DNA of 8,950 nucleotides from an uncultured Verrucomicrobiota bacterium (lineage in GTDB: Bacteria; Verrucomicrobiota; Kiritimatiellia; RFP12; UBA1067). Both the position numbers and the translations under genes were made by a program. The stretch covers positions 1 through 8,950 of the forward strand of contig CAMZET010000047.1 in assembly GCA_947305825.1 (NCBI GenBank), read 5' to 3'. The notes below the pieces were generated by a model that did not search any database, was not told where the DNA came from, and saw nothing but the letters and a program-made list of their open reading frames with translations. Positions 6,377-8,950 of this stretch are shown piece after piece; position 1 is the first letter of the stretch; every line of letters starts with the position of its first letter.

Positions 6377-7125
6377 GCGAGGGCCTCCTTGACTAGCTGC
6401 GAGACCTGCTCGGTCGTCTTGCGCGGACCTTCGCCCAGGTCGTCGCGCATCACGCGCCCGTCGCGCATGACGATGTGCCGCTTGGCGTATGCGGCGATGT
6501 CATCCTCGTGCGTGACCATGACGATGGTTATTCCCTCGTTCGAGAGTTCCGTGAAGAGGTTCATTATCTCGATGGAGCTCTTGGTGTCGAGGTTGCCTGT
6601 AGGTTCGTCGGCGAAGACTACCGGCGGGTTGTTCATGAGAGCGCGAGCGATGGCGACGCGCTGCTGCTGGCCGCCGGAGAGCTGCGCCGGGGTGTGGGAG
6701 TGCCTGCCGCCGAGGCCGACGCGCTTGAGGAGCTCGAGTGCTCGACGGCGCCGCGCGCCGGGCTTCAGCCGCCCCATGTAGAGGTCGGGGAGTTCGACGT
6801 TCTCCAACGCGCTCGTGCGCGGCAGGAGGTTGAAGTTCTGGAACACGAAACCGAGCTTGCGGTTGCGGATGTGCGCGAGTTCGGCGGCGGTGCGCGTCGC
6901 GACCTCCGCGCCGTCGAGCAGATACGACCCGCGCGTCGGCGTGTCAAGGCAGCCGAGAATATTGAGCATCGTCGACTTCCCCGAGCCCGACGAGCCCATT
7001 ATCGCCACGAACTCGCCGTAGTCCACACTGAGCGAAACGCCGTCGAGCGCGTGCACGGGCTCGTCGCCGAGCTCGTATATCTTGTACATGTCCCTGATTT
7101 CGATGAGATGGCTCATGTGGCACAT
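6373..7125 (-). CDS. ABC transporter ATPase, MacB/LolD type
   Basis: A 250-residue cytoplasmic ATPase that dimerises under the permease encoded next to it. All nucleotide-binding motifs are present: Walker A GSSGSGKS (44-51), Q-loop Q96 (FVFQNFNLLP), signature LSGGQQQR (149-156), Walker B VVFADEP (169-175), D-loop NLDT (178-181) and H-loop H206 (MVTHED). The A-M-G-S-S-G-S-G-K-S-T and FQNFNLLPRTSALENVELP patterns are typical of the MacB/LolD/FtsE subgroup. Two ATGs three codons apart could start it: 7125 (MCHMSHL) and 7116 (MSHLIEI). Neither has a clear Shine-Dalgarno, so coupling to the adaptor stop at 7131-7129 is likely. The 7116 start gives a more typical N-terminus. Confidence 0.95.
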   Translation of the reverse strand: MCHMSHLIEIRDMYKIYELGDEPVHALDGVSLSVDYGEFVAIMGSSGSGKSTMLNILGCLDTPTRGSYLLDGAEVATRTAAELAHIRNRKLGFVFQNFNLLPRTSALENVELPDLYMGRLKPGARRRRALELLKRVGLGGRHSHTPAQLSGGQQQRVAIARALMNNPPVVFADEPTGNLDTKSSIEIMNLFTELSNEGITIVMVTHEDDIAAYAKRHIVMRDGRVMRDDLGEGPRKTTEQVSQLVKEALA

Positions 7126-7128
7126 CCG

Positions 7129-8508
7129 TTATTTGGCCGGCGGATTTGCCGGCGTCTTGGCCTGCGGCTGAGGCTGGGCGTTTCCCGGAACTGCGGCGGC
7201 ACCGCCTTCGCCGGGCTTGGCGTTCGGCTCCGGGGCGGTGCCCTTGTTCTTGCCACGCGTCGGGAACTTCGGCGCGAACGGGTTGTTCACATCGGCATCC
7301 TGCTTCACGGAAGCGGCCGTCTCGTAGCCTAGCACCGCCTCGCGCCCGACGAGCGACTCCGCGCCGTCCGCCACGATTTGCGTAAACGAATCGTCGCTCA
7401 CGCCCTCGGACACGAGAACCGGCTCGAGCCCGCCCTCCGCCGTCTTCAGCCAGAGTTTGCGGCCACGCGGAACCTCGCCGAGCTTCGCAAGGTCTTCCTG
7501 CTTCGGGCGGAAGCGGAAAGCGGCCGCCGAGACGCATGGCACGTCCTCCGCACGCGCCGTCTCGATGGAAAGCGTCGCCGTCATGCCGGGGAAAAGCATC
7601 TCTTCCGGGTTCTCCGCCTCGATTATCACCGGGAACGTCACGACGTTGTTCGTCGTGGTCGCCGCCCGGCGTATCTGTATCACCTTGCCCGTGAAGCGCC
7701 GGCGGTAGGCGTCCGCCGTGAACGTCACCGACTGCCCTACCTTGATGTTGCCGACGTCCGCCTCCGGCACCGTCGCCTCCACCCAGATTACGCTCAGGTC
7801 TTCGGCAATCGTCAGCACCGGCACGGCGTTCATCGACGAGACGACCGTCTCGCCCTCCTCGACTTTGCGGTCGATCACTATGCCGTCCACTGGCGAGACG
7901 ATGGTGCAGTATTCGAGGTTGGCGGCGGCCTGGGAGACGTCCGCCTCGCTCTGTTCGACGGATGCACGGGCGCTCTTGAGCGAAGCGCGCGCGGAATCGA
8001 GCGACGCGCGGGCCTTGGAGAGCGCCTCCTCGGCGGAGTCCAGGTCGGCCACCGGCGCCATGTTCTTCTCGACGAGCTGCTTCTTGCGGGCGTACGTCTT
8101 CTCTGCCAGCGCAAGCTCCGCCTCGCGACTGGCCACCGTCGCCTCGCCTACCTCGACGTTCGCCTCGTTGACGTGCAGACGCGCCACCGCCCCCTTGTAG
8201 TTCGCCTCGTACACGAGCGGATCTATCAGCGCCACGACCTGCCCGTTCGTCACGACCGAATTGTAGTCGACGAAAAGCTTGACGAGCCGCCCGTTCACCT
8301 GTGCGCCGACCGGGATTCCTGACGGCGAATTGCGCGGCGTCACCGTGCCCGTCGCCTCGACGGTGCGCACCACATCGGCACGCGCTATCGGCGCCGTCCT
8401 GTAGCCGAGAGTCTTCTTCTTTTGCCCGATGGAGACGGCCTTGTCGCCGCATCCGGCAAGCAGCGCGGCAAGCGCCGCGCAAATAACAGCAGTTGCGCTC
8501 GATTTCAT
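7129..8508 (-). CDS. MacA-type periplasmic adaptor lipoprotein (HlyD/RND family)
   Basis: A 459-residue membrane fusion protein that links the inner-membrane ABC exporter to an outer-membrane channel. The N-terminus is a lipoprotein signal (MKSSATAVICAALAALLAGC) with the lipidation cysteine at C20. Then come the first half of the biotinyl-lipoyl domain (about 60-100, GAQVNGRLVKLFV and NGQVVALID), a long alanine-rich alpha-helical hairpin (about 105-197, with a repeated pattern of SARAS and SEAD heptads), the second lipoyl half (CTIVSPVDGIVIDRKVEEGE, 201-220) and a beta-barrel domain (about 235-320, LFPGMTATL). The last 55 residues (from about 405) are a proline/alanine/lysine-rich disordered tail, unusual for the family. 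No TolC-type channel gene is in the window. The start at 8508 is supported by the signal peptide and the promoter 7 bp upstream; an upstream ATG at 8589 also has a Shine-Dalgarno. Confidence 0.93.
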   Translation of the reverse strand: MKSSATAVICAALAALLAGCGDKAVSIGQKKKTLGYRTAPIARADVVRTVEATGTVTPRNSPSGIPVGAQVNGRLVKLFVDYNSVVTNGQVVALIDPLVYEANYKGAVARLHVNEANVEVGEATVASREAELALAEKTYARKKQLVEKNMAPVADLDSAEEALSKARASLDSARASLKSARASVEQSEADVSQAAANLEYCTIVSPVDGIVIDRKVEEGETVVSSMNAVPVLTIAEDLSVIWVEATVPEADVGNIKVGQSVTFTADAYRRRFTGKVIQIRRAATTTNNVVTFPVIIEAENPEEMLFPGMTATLSIETARAEDVPCVSAAAFRFRPKQEDLAKLGEVPRGRKLWLKTAEGGLEPVLVSEGVSDDSFTQIVADGAESLVGREAVLGYETAASVKQDADVNNPFAPKFPTRGKNKGTAPEPNAKPGEGGAAAVPGNAQPQPQAKTPANPPAK

Positions 8509-8515
8509 GCCGCAT

Positions 8516-8527
8516 ATTATACCAAAT
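8516..8527 (-). promoter_or_regulatory. Extended -10 promoter of the exporter operon
   Basis: The minus strand reads ATTTGGTATAAT, identical over 12 bp to the cysS promoter. The -10 hexamer is at 8521-8516 and is separated from the adaptor ATG (8508) by the seven bases ATGCGGC. Transcription would be expected to start at or within a base or two of the ATG, giving a leaderless mRNA. No -35 hexamer is visible in the GC-rich sequence upstream. Confidence 0.75.
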
Positions 8528-8630
8528 ATCCCCGCCGCCCGCGTCACGGCAGAACGAGCATCCTGCGCGTTGTACTGCGCAACGCCCATCCCGACTCCTA
8601 ACTTCTCCTGCCCCTCTGCCTTAATCCAGG

Positions 8631-8950
8631 CTACCTACTCCACTCCCTGCCACGCTTGACCGTCTCCAATGCAGCTGCGTCGAGGCCGGCGACGGATTTC
8701 AGCTTCGGGCAGTTGGAAAACGCGCTCTGGCCTATCGAGGTCACGTTCCAGGTGCCGGTCACGGTCTCCAGCGACGAGCAGTAGTTGCACATCTCCTTCG
8801 GAAGCGAGGTCACCTGCGACGGCATCGCGAGCGACTTCAGCGAGGTGCAGTGCTTGAACGCCTTTTCGCCGATGGAAGAGAGGTTGGAGAGGGAAGAGAA
8901 GTTCCAGAGCGTCGCGAGCGACGGACAGCGGAAGAAAGCGTAGCCGCCGA
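8631..8950 (-). CDS. BspA-like leucine-rich-repeat protein, C-terminal end
   Basis: This is the last 106 codons of a gene that starts beyond the right edge; the frame is open to the end of the window and stops at TAG (8633-8631). It carries LRR_5 (BspA/Treponema-type) repeats of about 22-23 residues: AFFRCPSLATLWNF, then SSIGEKAFKHCTSLKSLAMP, then LPKEMCNYCSSLETV, then TSIGQSAFSNCPKLKSVAGL. Each has the I-G-x-x-A-F-x-x-C-x-x-L-x-x-(L/V) pattern. Such repeats occur in secreted or surface proteins for adhesion and protein binding. The protein ends in a charged VKRGREWSR with no sorting signal or membrane anchor after the repeats. An internal ATG at 8825 is not the start, since the repeats continue upstream of it. 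The 122 bp to the next gene show no clear terminator. Confidence 0.88.
   Translation of the reverse strand, partial: GGYAFFRCPSLATLWNFSSLSNLSSIGEKAFKHCTSLKSLAMPSQVTSLPKEMCNYCSSLETVTGTWNVTSIGQSAFSNCPKLKSVAGLDAAALETVKRGREWSR

Noticed and set aside
7378..8322. Plus-strand open frame of 314 codons opposite the adaptor lipoprotein
   Set aside because: Shadow of the alanine/serine-rich coding strand; the translation is an R/H/L/D-rich pattern typical of antisense frames.
8522..8630. Terminator or small RNA between the leucine-rich-repeat gene and the adaptor
   Set aside because: Only short GCGC-type repeats are visible; no stable stem followed by a T-run and no independent promoter apart from the one assigned to the adaptor.
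1..8950. tRNA, rRNA, CRISPR array, insertion sequence, integrase or phage genes
   Set aside because: Nothing resembling a tRNA cloverleaf, regularly spaced repeats, transposase motifs or terminal inverted repeats was seen on either strand.

Overview
The window is GC-rich and densely coded, and every intact gene lies on the minus strand, so it reads from high to low coordinates. A lipoprotein-anchored MacA-type adaptor with a split MacB-type exporter indicates a diderm (Gram-negative-type) bacterium. A BspA-like leucine-rich-repeat protein, a DUF3793 protein and high GC are compatible with a gut-associated anaerobe, for example of the Verrucomicrobiota/Kiritimatiellota/Lentisphaerota group. 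The phylum guess is low-confidence and comes from gene content alone.

Layout from right to left. (1) 8950-8631: the C-terminal end of a leucine-rich-repeat protein that begins outside the window. (2) 8508-3421: a five-gene, nearly gapless operon made of a periplasmic adaptor lipoprotein, an ABC ATPase, a MacB/FtsX-type permease, a membrane sensor histidine kinase and 5-formyltetrahydrofolate cyclo-ligase. The last four genes are joined by 3-bp spacing or by GTGA, TAATG and ATGA stop/start overlaps. (3) 3383-914: cysteinyl-tRNA synthetase (cysS), a small thioredoxin and an HD-domain phosphohydrolase, the last two coupled by an ATGA overlap. (4) 913-659: a 255-bp gap holding what looks like a decayed plus-strand fragment of an Old Yellow Enzyme-type flavin oxidoreductase, and the upstream region of the next gene with a dyad resembling a DtxR/IdeR metal-repressor box. 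(5) 658-1: a DUF3793 gene and, 15 bp after it, the first five codons of a further gene with a good Shine-Dalgarno.

Two of the transcription units, the exporter operon and cysS, start with the same 12-bp sequence ATTTGGTATAAT, a perfect extended -10 promoter (TGnTATAAT). It lies only 7 and 10 bp before the start codon with no Shine-Dalgarno in between, which suggests leaderless or near-leaderless mRNAs. The thioredoxin and the partial gene at the left edge have conventional Shine-Dalgarno sequences, so the organism appears to use both modes of initiation.

Functionally, the exporter operon probably expels a substrate sensed in the periplasm by the kinase, but no response regulator is present. 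The folate gene at its end is probably housekeeping carried by the operon. I see no tRNA, rRNA, CRISPR array, insertion sequence or phage gene. The most notable items are the shared promoter motif, the flavoenzyme relic, the DtxR-like box before DUF3793 and the kinase without a partner.
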